Source of the DNA: Marchantia polymorpha subsp. ruderalis
Taxonomy: Eukaryota > Streptophyta > Marchantiopsida > Marchantiales > Marchantiaceae
Assembly: GCA_037833965.1 (NCBI GenBank)
Contig: AP031353.1
Location: 3,784,501-3,848,500, forward strand
Direction of reading: 5' to 3'
DNA: 64,000 nt
A model generated the notes under the pieces. The model did no database searches and was not told where the DNA came from. It was given only the letters and a program-made list of their open reading frames with translations. The position numbers and the translations under genes are program-made. This document shows, piece after piece, positions 36,717 through 48,480 of the stretch (positions are counted from its first letter, which is position 1; the number at the start of each line of letters is the position of its first letter).

Positions 36717-39545
36717 CAAAAGCAATACACTTCAAATTTCGAAGCCCCTGCGTCCTGTTCTTCACCACGTCGACCTTCCTTCCGAATGAATATCAAATCG
36801 ACCTGTCGAATCTATCGTTATTAAGATCTATAGATCACCTAATATCCAAACCTACCCTGACAGAGGAATGATCAGTAGTTTTAGCCACGTCTTAGTGATT
36901 TGGCGAGTGAGACTTCGTGGCAACTGCAGTTGATTTTGCGAGCAAGAAAACAATGTAGAGAGAACGAGGTGGATAAGACGGTTTATCACTCACTGGATTT
37001 CAAAACATACGAAGGAATTTCGTTGGATTCTGAAGAATTTTGGCCACGGGCTACGAATCCCCAAAAAAATCCTACTTTCTACATGCTCGTAGCTGCCCTG
37101 TTCCACTCCAGGAACCCGTGCCCGGGGTTCTTCACACAAGCACATAGCCATAGTCAAGCTTTTACTTTCCCATGACGGAGCTTGTTCCTAGATGATCTTC
37201 TAACATTCTGCATCGAAGCCAGACGTCTCGATTTCAACAACTTGCACTGATCATGGAAACCTCACAAAGTGCAGTTGAATGGTCGTCGTCGCAGAACAGC
37301 AGTAAAGTGGTCAGACGTTCATAAATCAGATCTCTCTGCATGCGCAGTTAGACCTGGCGTGTAGACCTGACTTACCTTCTCTCTGAAAGAACTTGCACCT
37401 TAGAGGCTAGGAACTCCTGGTGCATGATCACCTCTTGGTATATAAATGTTTTCCTTTTCAGGTACATGGATCGTATGTATATTACGTTGAGGACGAAGAA
37501 ATACAAGTACAAAAGTGAATGTAGACTGTGCCAAATAACACTTGCAAAGCAAGTGTCTTTCTTCACTTCAATATACTGATTGTTAAACAGGTACCACTGT
37601 ACAGTCTCTATACAGTACTACCTTTTCCCATCATTATATATATTGCAGTGAGAATAGGTATCTAGAGTTATGATGAAAAGCACCAGATATAACCTTCAGA
37701 AGGAAAATATTCAAACAATATTTTCTTCAGAACTTGAGTCAGAGTCTTTCTATACAAGACACCAGCAAAGGTTACCGCGGGTTTACTCTGTCTGAATATT
37801 ATCACTTACTGTAGCCTGGTTATCGGAGCGAGAGGGCGAAAACATAAACGATGCCACTAGTAAATATCAGGAGGATCATTACAGTCACTTGCTGTCTTTA
37901 ACGGTAGTCTGTTGGTATTTGCATGAAGGCACTGTTTATTACAATATCTCGTCCCGAAATATTCATGACAAGAAACATAGTTAGAAGATGCAATAAACAT
38001 GCAAAAAAGTACCATGATAATCCTCTCTGACAGGTCAAAAGGCACACATACAGCAGGTTCTGCTTTCTGTATCATTCTGCCTCCAAGGAAGGGATAATTT
38101 CAAGGACACTCATCAAGAGTTCTCCAAGTTCTAACGTGGGATATAAGCTCACTTAACAGTCACCAAGTTTCTGAATCAGATACGTTTCTGGATATGCAAA
38201 CTAACCGTCAGTGATTTTCTTTGTAAGCCTCGGTGAGATCTGGATTGACATCCTGAATAATTGCATGAGAAAGAAAACGGTAACCTTTCCGTTGATAGGC
38301 TACAGTTCCCTTCTGTCTCTACATTTGTCGACATTTACACTCATTTACATTTAAACTCGAAATTTCGTCGACGGCAAGTGAATTTCTGTATTTTGCAGCA
38401 GCCACAGAATAATATTTCAGGAACTTACAGTCCACAAAAGGACCCTATTTATGCTGAGGTTCTCTCAAAACAATGATCTCAAGAACGAGATTTTTTTTGT
38501 AAAGGCATGCTCAGTCACAATTGCTCCGAACTTGTTGTTTCGTGCCCGCAGGAAATCAGTGATTCGGTCAGCAGATCACGCGACTTTCATAAAAAAGGAA
38601 ACGTTTCTTATTTGAGAAGTTTTATGATTAGATTCTGTCTACCACTATATTCTATTTGCACTTACTCGAACTTTATCAACAGAGTGATTGGAATCTTAAA
38701 ACTGAAGTTGATCAAACCAGCAGCTTTTAGCTCTGGGAATTTTGCAACTCTGAAAAAAAATTTAGCTCTAACCAACCAACTTATAGTGCGGTTTTTATGT
38801 GTTTCGAGAAAAGAAACGTGACTCCTCTGTAAAGTAGCGAGTTGCAACAACTACGAGTATATCGAAGTATGCTGTACGTTGAGAAATATATACATACGTT
38901 GTCTGCGCTCGACCTTTCACGGTAACTGAGAATCAGGAGTTTAGTCGATTGGAAGTTCAACTATATAAGTCGGCCTCCAGCTGCCAGTATGGAGACTTCA
39001 GATCCGAGACCCTGCACATGTATACGCTCTTTTCCTTCTCCACCATTCAATCACAATGGTAAGCTGAAACAGAAACTGGGTTCGATTGCAGATTCATGCG
39101 GTTCAATGTGTACAGTTTGTGTAAATACTATCAGATACTGCCAGGTATTCGATGACTATAGAATTTAGGGCGATGTAGGTGTTGCACTATCAGCTGCTAA
39201 TATGGGCTAAACAGAGGGATGAGATCAGCCTCCTGTTCGTTCATATCGTCACAGTGGTTGAGTTAAAAATTCAAAAGTCATAATTTCTAAAAGCTATCCA
39301 ATACAGTGAAGTTGCTACTTGTACACACGAGTTTTGACTCATCTTTTCAAGGTTAAGATTAATTTGCTAAAAAGGGTTTAGTTGACATGTCGTTTCCAGT
39401 TTCTGCTTAACTCCAAATTTCAGAGTCCACAGAATTGGCTGCTATTGCCTAATTACTGTTCGTGACGATTTTGAAGGATCATGGAGATGCATCAATTTAC
39501 CGACATCTACAAGATCATCATGTTGAAAGACACAAACTGGGGACA
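36717..39545. other. Intergenic DNA, no gene recognised
   Basis: Short open frames on both strands, none with a recognisable family. The right end abuts the NPF pseudogene. Confidence 0.45.
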
Positions 39546-41160
39546 GGATAGTGGAAGACCGATCCAAAGCCATGGATTTCAAAAGACGGCTCAGTGGACA
39601 AGTCCACAACGTGTGCAGCTGTACCTGTATACAGTAAATCATATAAGAAGCCTCCAGTACTTTGCACTGAATGAAAATACTCAAGAAAACTCTCTGTATC
39701 AGAAACCTGGACTCTCTTGATGTTGTATAGGCGCACATCAACCTGTAGAATAATGATAGACAAGACTGTGAGAAGGCCCATGTACAGACGGCCTATTAAT
39801 TTAAGAATCCGCTACTGGTATGTTACTGCCCATGTTTCTCGGAGCAGTTAGTCATTGAATGGTTAAGCATGTTGCAGTAATTACAGAAATTTGTATACAT
39901 ATGGGCGCTGAGCTCTGGCGTCTAGAACTAACTAATATTTGATGTCGTGGCCACAGCACTATGTTCTGGCGATTTTAGAGCGGCAGTGGTTGTTCTTATT
40001 TTTTGTGTACCGTATCTGCTTGACCGAATGTACATACCCTTATCATTTGCGGCTATATCCAGAATACTGACTCTGGCCTTCAACACACTTGCAACCCACT
40101 TGACTTAGATCTGCCGATTCTGTTTACAGTTATCAGTCACTTATTTCAATTCGACCTTCAGACAGACATCTTGTTGAAAGCAGGAAACATATATACACGA
40201 TTTAACTGCAAGCGTCAGCACAATGTTTAAAATTGGCGGAGAGAGCTAAGAATAATATGGGAGCCTAATATGCGATTGCATGTATTGCATCAGATTTCTC
40301 GACAGAACAGCATAGATTCGGAAGGGCATATCAGATCACAACGGATGCTAGACGTGCAGCATCACTCAAGTGGAAGAAACCGCACGGAGTTTCCAAATAT
40401 TACCAATCTGCTCGACAACGAGCGCCGTCTCACTGGTCTTCTCCCAGCTGCTGACCTACACCTTTTCCCAAGGAGCGACACTGGACAGAAATGACGTGAT
40501 AAGTTCGAAGATCCCTCGGCACCCCTGTCTGCCATCTTCGTCTTGTCCTTTCTGCTCACAGTCTTTCCCTGTGACATAATAATCTTTGTCCCACTTCTCC
40601 AGAAGTATGCGAAACATCCATACGGCCTCAGCATCCTACAGCTCCTGGCTTTGTCAATCATATGTGCCATGGATCCCACAGTTCTTCTTGGCAGTTGGAG
40701 CTGTTTCACTACTTGGCGTCATCCCAATTTCATTATTGGCTCCTTAATTAACGATTTTTCACCAGAAACTGCCAAAATGGACAGGCAGGTTACAACTCCT
40801 CAGTGATTTGCTTACCTCCACATGATCCATTATGTCTAGCAAATTTATACCCGTGATATGTGTCATGATAAAGATTCGACTCCTCTGTTTTTTCCCTCCT
40901 ACACGATAACAAGTCCCTCCCTTGATGTGTTACTGACAGATGATTGTGCATCCGGGAACTTGCTCATTTTCAAGTGAATCAGTATACACATGCAATATAA
41001 GTAAATACAATGTAGCACTCTGTCTAGCATAACAATGTAATTTAACGACGGATGTGGACGGACCACTGACCAGCTAGACAACTGGGTTCTTGCTATTCTA
41101 CTTACGGTGGATTCGGTGTTGTCGTTGATTGCTGCAGACTTAGACCAGGAGGCGACATGA
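39546..41160 (+). pseudogene. NPF transporter pseudogene, exon 3 missing
   Basis: A decayed third copy of the NPF genes on the same strand. Exon 1 remnant about 39546-39618 (GRPIQ, then KTAQW) is weak. Exon 2 begins after an intact acceptor (ccacag) at 39,957 and reads SGDFRAAVVVLIFCVPYLLDR, homologous to the intact copies, then fades by about 40,070. Only ~220 bp separate it from exon 4, too little for the 551-bp exon 3, so that exon is deleted. Exon 4 runs 40294-40798 with intact acceptor and donor phase; it keeps QVEETAR, VSLVFSQLLTYTFSQGATLDR and AKHPYGLS but has in-frame stops, a frameshift near 40,495, and an internal loss of about 180 bp between the KHPYG block and the PQFFLA block. 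Exon 5 remnant 41050-41160 (TTDQLDN, LAILLTVDSV) has lost its acceptor AG and part of the last TM. Non-functional. Confidence 0.82.
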
Positions 41161-41778
41161 AACACCTGAAGCTTCCACGGAAGCTAGACTAGTATCACCT
41201 TGAAACACCTATGGATGATTAGAGACAAAGATGAGCTCCATAACGTCCAAAGCCACTTATAAATCGTTGTAGTGTTTGCTCTGTGGCTGCCATTCCCCAT
41301 ATCATTCCATAGTTTCATCATCTTTGAATCCGTATGTCTCATACTCAATCATCAGATACTTGCTTTCTGTACGAAGTCTAGAGGCTAAATCTCCACCGCG
41401 AGTCAAATCGAGAGGTACCCAGAAACTCTGGAGCTTCCACTCTGAATAACATTGACTTTTTGTATTAAAGAAGAAAAATCATTGGGCATAAGTGCTACAT
41501 GGATTTAGAGGCAGAATTAGCGCAGCTCTGCCGTGCGGGATTGCAAACCTTGTTTTGGACGTCAGATTTGCAAGCAAGTCTTGGCAAACTGAGATATTCG
41601 GGCTATGGAGTACATTAACGTCTCCCTATAGGTTTGATATAATTTGGCTCGAAGTCACGCTATAGAATGTGCGTTTGATCCAATGTGTTTTTTAGATCAT
41701 ATCAGATATGAGGTAATCTATGGGGATGAAGATGTAAAACTCTTATCTGGCCATGCCAAAATTTCATCATTCCTCCAT

Positions 41779-41814
41779 TAAGTGGTCCAAATTTTTTATA
41801 CTATGGACCACTTA
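41779..41814. repeat. Hairpin with 11-bp arms
   Basis: Arms 41779-41789 (taagtggtcca) and 41804-41814 are perfect reverse complements around a 14-nt AT-rich loop. Confidence 0.75.
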
Positions 41815-42194
41815 TGTAACATTCAAAGGAAGTACTTTTCCAAAGGAAAGAGTAAAAGCACATATTGAATTTGTACTTGCAAAGAAGTCAAACTATCTTT
41901 GTTTTCATCATTGTACTAAATGAAAGTATATGTGGTGACTTTGTCTAGTGTAAGTTTATCAACTTACACATTATCATGAGTTCCACAAGCTCTTACTATG
42001 CCCTAACTATAAATGTAATGCCAGAGCAAATCATTGCAAGAAAAGAAGATGAACTTTCAACACTTGTGTCATCCTTTCTTGAACAGTTTAACTATGTCAA
42101 TTTTGAGTGGTCATTGGTTTTTCTTTTGCTTGATGCAGTCATCTGTGTATGTAGCTACAATATCATTTAAAAGTGACGATTTGGCCCAAAATTG

Positions 42195-42239
42195 TTGACT
42201 TTAGAAATCATCATTTGAATGATGATTTCTAAAAGTCAA
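42195..42239. repeat. Near-perfect 21-bp palindrome
   Basis: The left arm 42195-42215 (starts ttgactttagaaat) pairs with 42218-42239 around a 2-nt centre; the only flaw is one extra A in the right arm. A third partial copy of the arm (cttgacttttaaatgatga) follows at once. Confidence 0.8.
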
Positions 42240-44710
42240 TAATCTTGACTTTTAAATGATGAACATCACACAAAAGATCAAATGAAGACTATTTTGTGGA
42301 TAAATACAGTGATTTGTTATATGAAGTTTTTACAACAGTGAAATAGTATTTTATCTTGATATCAAAGGTTAATAACATCAAAACTAAACTAAACCCTTGT
42401 AATCATGTTTGATATATATACTATATTTTTTATTTGGTTTTTTTATTTATAATTATCTCGTTAAAGAACATAGATCTTTAGCTTGTTATATTATTATATA
42501 AAAAATTTAAAAAAATCCTCAAAGAAAACTAACGAAATAGGTTTATTATATAAGTGATCAAAACCGTGTATAATCCGTTTTCTGCGGTAACAATATTATT
42601 AGTTCAAAACCCTAAACAAGGAAAGCATCAATCTGTTTAAGCGTTGGACTGCGATATAAATATAAAACCAAATTGCAAAGATAATTTGATTTAAATTGTC
42701 CAAGAGTGTTGTTATAATGAGTGATACAAAGACATAGTAAGTGATAAAATGTGGTGATACAAGTAAATAATTCATTGATTAATAATCAATTAATTCTAAT
42801 CAATTATAATAATTAATAAAAATAGATGTCTTTAAATCACAAACTTGACCCAATGGAAGTAGTTTTTTAATTAATAATAATCTATTCACAAAAAAATTTT
42901 GTGTGTTAACATAGATATAAAATAAATATCTTGTAAGAGACATTACAAAAACTTAAATTTACATATTCAATGCTTTAATTTCCGTAAATAATATTCATGT
43001 TTTTCTTCTTTCATAAATATAATAATTCATATCACTACACACTTATGAATTTTTATAATTTCTACATGTTTTATTAAATACAGGCAGGTTATAATCAACA
43101 CAAGGCAACAAAAATTTTATAATAACCATTTTTCATTAAATATATTTTTTATTGATTGAATAATCGAATAAAATTTTGTTAAATATGAAATTTATTTTAA
43201 ATCTATCTGAGTTTGTATTGTGTAGATTTGCAAAATTTAATTTAATTATTTTCAAATTTCAATTCAGTGATTATAAATATCATGATAATAATCAAAGTGT
43301 TAGATTGTTGAATATATTATCAATTTTCATAAAATTTGTTAAACATATAGCATATTTTAGATATGTGTATATCAATATTGATTTTATAATGCTTAAAAAT
43401 ATTTGCACGACACTTTGTACCTCATATATCTCATATATGAAATATCTATATGAATCAATGCTGTATATTTTGATCAATACAACAACTAAGTGTAGTATAC
43501 ATATGTTGGAAATAAAAACATGTAAATATTGTTAAAATAAATTCAAATAGAGACGGTGCGTTGTTGATGATAAATAATATACATCTAGTCATTTAGATTA
43601 CAGGTTTTGTTGTACCACTTAGCGCAACAAGTCTACATGTCGTGCTAAAAAAATCATTTATTTGCTCTGTTGACGTTGCCAAGGCAAACTACGTATATTG
43701 TTTGTTTCAATCTTCTTACGTTGTGCTTTTTGTCACTTGAGCTTATCAATTAATATCAGAGCAATGCGTTGTTTGCAGAGAAGATTTTTTTTTTGTCACG
43801 AAAAGTTTTGTGTGTCGCTGGGGAGAGAAAGTACAAAATTGATTCAATCTTGAGTGTTTAGGTGTGTAAATCTCTCTTACTCTTAGTTCCTTCGATTGCC
43901 TTCTTCAACGTAGTGTGACTCATTGATAGCATTTGGCATCAATTTTTTGTTGTCGTTTGTGAAATTCAAAGTGCTTTTGGGGTGAATTGTGAAGAAGTCA
44001 AGCAAGAGATTTGATATATGTGTTTGTTTTTCAGTTTCCTTGTTGTGTGCAAGAGACTGATGTACATTTGCAAAGTAAAAGATTAATTGACTAAACAAAG
44101 TTTGTGGAGATTGTATCAGATCTGAAAGTTAAAATTTTACTACGTCTATGACGAAATGATGAAAACGCTTGCGCTTTGTATTGGTGGAGGAGAAAAGACA
44201 GTGCTCGCTATGTGGTGTCGATACCTCTATAATGTAAGTTCAATGTGAAAAATTTACTTTGGTCTTATAGCTATGAGTTTTTGAGAAAGCAGTGGTTTGT
44301 GAGATTTTTTGATTAAAATTTTCTTGATTTTTTTAGCTATTAAATGGACTTTGTCGTTTTGTAGTTCCAACTACTATCAATCAATTTAGCTTGATGTGAA
44401 GCAGAATTGATACGAACATATAACATAGTGAGATTCAACAGATTCACTTAACCTAATTAGATCAAAAGCAGGGTGAAGACCAAGAGGAGGGATTCAACGC
44501 GAAAGAATGCAAAAATGATGATCAAATCAGGGCTTTTTTGCTTTCAGCTCATCTATCACTCTCACTTCACTAACGTCGTCTCAATCTTAGACGTTCTTGC
44601 CCGCATCATCTATCTACTATCTATCTGCTCTCTGGAATGCATTGAATCAAAACACATGTTAGCAACAATCAAATTTTTTTTATCTATCCCAATTCACTCT
44701 TTTCCAATTC

Positions 44711-46384
44711 CGCAGAAGAAGATTATCAACTCGTGCTTGTTACATTACTGCGATATCATCCGCAGAGCAAATTTCCAAGAGTCTCTTAGAATTTGGATTG
44801 TATAGTTAGATTCTCAATTTTCAAAATAGTTAAAAACAAAATGACAGTGCAACTGGAAAGAGTTATAGTTATGTTGTCTAAAGTTTCATCAATGTTATAT
44901 TATCCGACTCCAAAACATCAAATTGAACAAATAAAATTGATATAGAAATCTGCACAACTAAGGCTCTTGAACGTAAAGTTGAGTCGATAATACATCATCA
45001 TGATATAATCGTTAGAATTTGTTCTCTTACCACGGAAGTTTCTTAACATGCTAATTTGAAAACCCTGAGCAATTATTGAATTTTGACAACATCAATCTTG
45101 GCTCGTAGGTCTTGAAATTTGACGCGACAAAGCGACTTTGTCCGAATGTCCCCAATTTTGTCATCATTGCTAAAGAATTTAACCTCCATTTGTGTTTCTT
45201 CAACTCACTTCCGAATGAAATAAAATCTTGTATCAATATGCTTGATGAAATCAGGGAGACTGAATTTTTCAATGAAAGATTGCGGACTTGTTGTACACTT
45301 CGAGTAAAATGTGCTTGGTCTTCTTGTTTTGCAATTCACCAAGAAGACAATCTAACCAAATGCCTTGATAAGCCGTCGCCGTTTTTTGTGATTTATTCTG
45401 TCTCATATGAGGAAATCATGACAATGTTTTGCTTCTGCAACTGCTAGTTGACAATACTCTTGCTGAGAAAGCGAGTTTTTTTACTGACGATAACGAGATG
45501 AGGAGACGATCAACATTAGCATCATCATCGTTCTCATCATTGACGGCAATGGAAGCAGCAGCAACAACCAAGTGTTGCAAGCGCGAACTTGAGCAAGCAA
45601 TAGTTGAGAGTGCAAACTACAAACTTGATCGCTAGCTCAAGCTACGAGCTTGAGCAAACGATGTGCAAATTACTGTACGAGAGATGAACGATGAGTGACG
45701 GTGCGTTCGTGAGAGAAGTGGAACTTCTAACGAGTGCCATTTGGTGTCCGAGAGCTGGAGAAACATCGATCTTTCATTCTGAAATGTGATCTCAAGGCTG
45801 ACTCTCACTTAAGTTTATCTCAAATGGCTTTGTGAAAACTCATTTTGGTTTCATATGGTAAGGGATTTTCAACTTCCCCGTAATTTAAACATCTTCTTAC
45901 ACAAACTTTTCACATTGACATTTACAAGCATGTGAGAGGATTTATAATATGAACATAATACATGGTTAACTTGATATAATTTTTACAGCTCCGATTGTGC
46001 AGACAATTACCAACTTGTGCTTGCAAAATTACCACAATATCATACGTACAACAAATTTTCATGAGGCTCTCGTGTGCTTGGATTCTTCAGTCAATATTTC
46101 AAATACAAAAAATTTAAAGACAAAATGATAGTGCAACAGAAAAGAAATATGCTTATATCAATGTGGGTTTGAGAGACGTTTCATCAATGTTGTGTCAAAC
46201 TTCTAGATAGTGTGTTCTATGCATCAAGTGGTTAGGCTCCAAAACATCATATTCAACAAAGAAAATTATTGATACACACATTGTTGCAGCTCAAGCTTTC
46301 TAACATAAACTCAAGCAAGATACGATTGATGATTACATCATCATCATGCTAGAATTGTTAGAACCTGCTCTCTTACAACGGAAA
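44711..46384 (+). repeat. Degenerate direct repeats, ~330-390 bp each
   Basis: Copy A (44711-45036) and copy B (45996-46384) align in the same order: atcaactcgtgcttg / accaacttgtgcttg; gacagtgcaac / gatagtgcaac; gtttcatcaatgtt in both; ctccaaaacatca in both; and gttagaatttgttctcttac / gttagaacctgctctcttac. They flank about 960 bp. They may be old LTRs or a tandem duplication of an unknown element. Confidence 0.6.
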
Positions 46385-47542
46385 GGCGTGGATGTTTCAA
46401 ACTCATTTACTTGAAGCAAGAAGTTTTTTATACTTAACATCTTTGCAAACATCTCTCTACAACCTCTTATCAATATCTTCTTTCAATTACGTTTGTCCAT
46501 AGTGTTGTTCTAATGTCTTCCAGCAATATAATATTTTTCAAATAGTGATAAGTTTTTTGGCCCGTAGTAACTATATTTCAAAATTCTTGACCTTTGGCCG
46601 TAAGAAATTGCCCGAAATGTGCTTTTATTGCGTTGTGAAGTCAATATTCAAGCAAACCGGATCTTGTCAAAATATTTCAGCATACCATTATACTTTTGGT
46701 CCCAGCTATCATGTGTACAAGATTGCTTTCCACCACCAAATCCTAAGTGGACCGAATCACGATAATTCTCTGAATGATGGTGTCTAAGACCCATATATTC
46801 TTTCTGGTTCAAAGACTTGATAGTGCTAAGAGTAATGTTAGCCTAATCTTCAAATATTCATCCCAATCTTGTGTGTAAAAAATGATACTACACAAAATCT
46901 CTGAGTATTCTTGTGTGGATGATATTTTCATGTCTTTGCTTAGATTAGAAAGATTAAATTTAACTTGTGTTAATACTTTGATATTTTTTTGCTATTTAAG
47001 ACTTGTGATATATGTAAAAACTTGAATCAAATCTCCATCTTTCCAGCAATCTTAGTCAATTAATTTCATAAATTAATAATTTAATATTTAGCAATCTACA
47101 TAAATTTCAATTAATTTTGAATATATCATTTTTTGATGTGATCAAATGATATAGTAGCTCAAATTATACACTTTTAGAAAATTTTTAAGAAATTTAGAGT
47201 ATGAACAATATTGCTTTACTTTTATCTCTACTACACTTTTTTAATTATGCTTTATACATGTAAAATTTTTCACACATTCTCAGTATAATATAATATTATG
47301 AATTAAATTATGAATTTAATTCATCAAAATATAATCCATAGATCACAATACTGAAAAAGTTGCATTTTTTTGATAATAAAGTTCAATAATTAATTTCGAA
47401 TGAATTTTTATAACAAAAAAATCAGTGTAATAATTCCAAATCAAATTATTATTTGTTTCAAAAAATTTGAAAATGTTTAATTTTACAATATCAAATCTTT
47501 TCAAAATTAGAAATGAAATGTGAAGTTTACTCTTTTGTCATT

Positions 47543-47545
<3 letters not shown>

Positions 47546-47573
<28 letters not shown>
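47546..47573. repeat. (TA)n microsatellite
   Basis: An uninterrupted run of alternating T and A of about 28 bp in very AT-rich DNA. Confidence 0.9.
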
Positions 47574-47854
47574 TGATTGATGTTAGCTAGTATAATTGAG
47601 CAATTATTTGAAGAATAAATTTGAACTGAAGTATGCACATAAGAAAGTAGTAATATATGACGATGAATATGTACAAGATATAATAGTTCTTTTACACCAA
47701 ATAAAAGTTCATTTAATGAGTTTGAAAACTTATTTTATTTTCTTTCCTCGTTTTTTAACCATATTATTGGAAGATTTTGATTAAAAAATTAGTATTGAGA
47801 TTAAAAATTTGCAGAAGAGACTAATTTCATCTCCGAAAGCAGACTTCTAATAAG

Positions 47855-47855
47855 A

Positions 47856-47881
<26 letters not shown>
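47855..47881. repeat. (TA)n microsatellite
   Basis: A second alternating A/T run of about 26 bp, 300 bp after the first. Confidence 0.9.
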
Positions 47882-47887
<6 letters not shown>

Positions 47888-48480
47888 GTTGAAATCAAAT
47901 ATAAAAATAAAGCAACATGTGAATATCAAGATTGTGCTGTATTCATTTTTATTTATTGTTGTGAATTTTACATTTTATGAACATTATACTTTTTCTTGTG
48001 AATTTATTATTTAACATAAAGAGTAATGTGATGAACATAGTATTAAGAAGTACTCTTTATACATTTCTTGTGTACGTTAAAAGTAAGTTTCTATTTAAAT
48101 GGCCTTGGCTTCATGCTGTGACCTTTTCCAATCCTTGAATACAATTTCTCTATTCCTCATATACACTATTCTCAAATATCAGTGAATAAAGTTTTTGAAT
48201 TTACTTAAGACCTAGTACTAGACAAGCGTTTGCGGCTTGTTTTGTTGCAGAAACTATCTCATTTATAGTTTTAATTTTGTGGATTGAAAAGAAAGGAAAA
48301 AATCTTTTAGAAAAAATCTAGATTTTTCCAATATATTATTAAAGTGTTAGGTGTCATTATTTGATGTTCCACGTATATCATAACAAACAGTAGTAATAAA
48401 TTCCTTTTAATATTTTGAAAACCTCAAATATAACACATAAATTCCAAGGCTTAAATCCTTCAAAACATCCATGCAGGCTG

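Larger units (their letters stand above)
41161..43700. other. AT-rich spacer with palindromes
   Basis: No gene recognised. From about 41,700 the DNA is increasingly AT-rich. It contains two near-perfect hairpins (41,779-41,814 and 42,195-42,239). Confidence 0.5.
43701..48480. other. AT-rich block with decayed repeat relics
   Basis: No intact gene. A taatatcagagc tract at 43,751-43,762 resembles the primer-binding site that retrotransposons use with initiator tRNA-Met (ten of twelve bases), and degenerate direct repeats lie at 44.7 and 46.0 kb, so an old LTR retroelement is possible. No protease, integrase or reverse transcriptase motif could be seen. The part from 46,800 to 48,400 is extremely AT-rich and includes two (TA)n runs. 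Confidence 0.4.
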
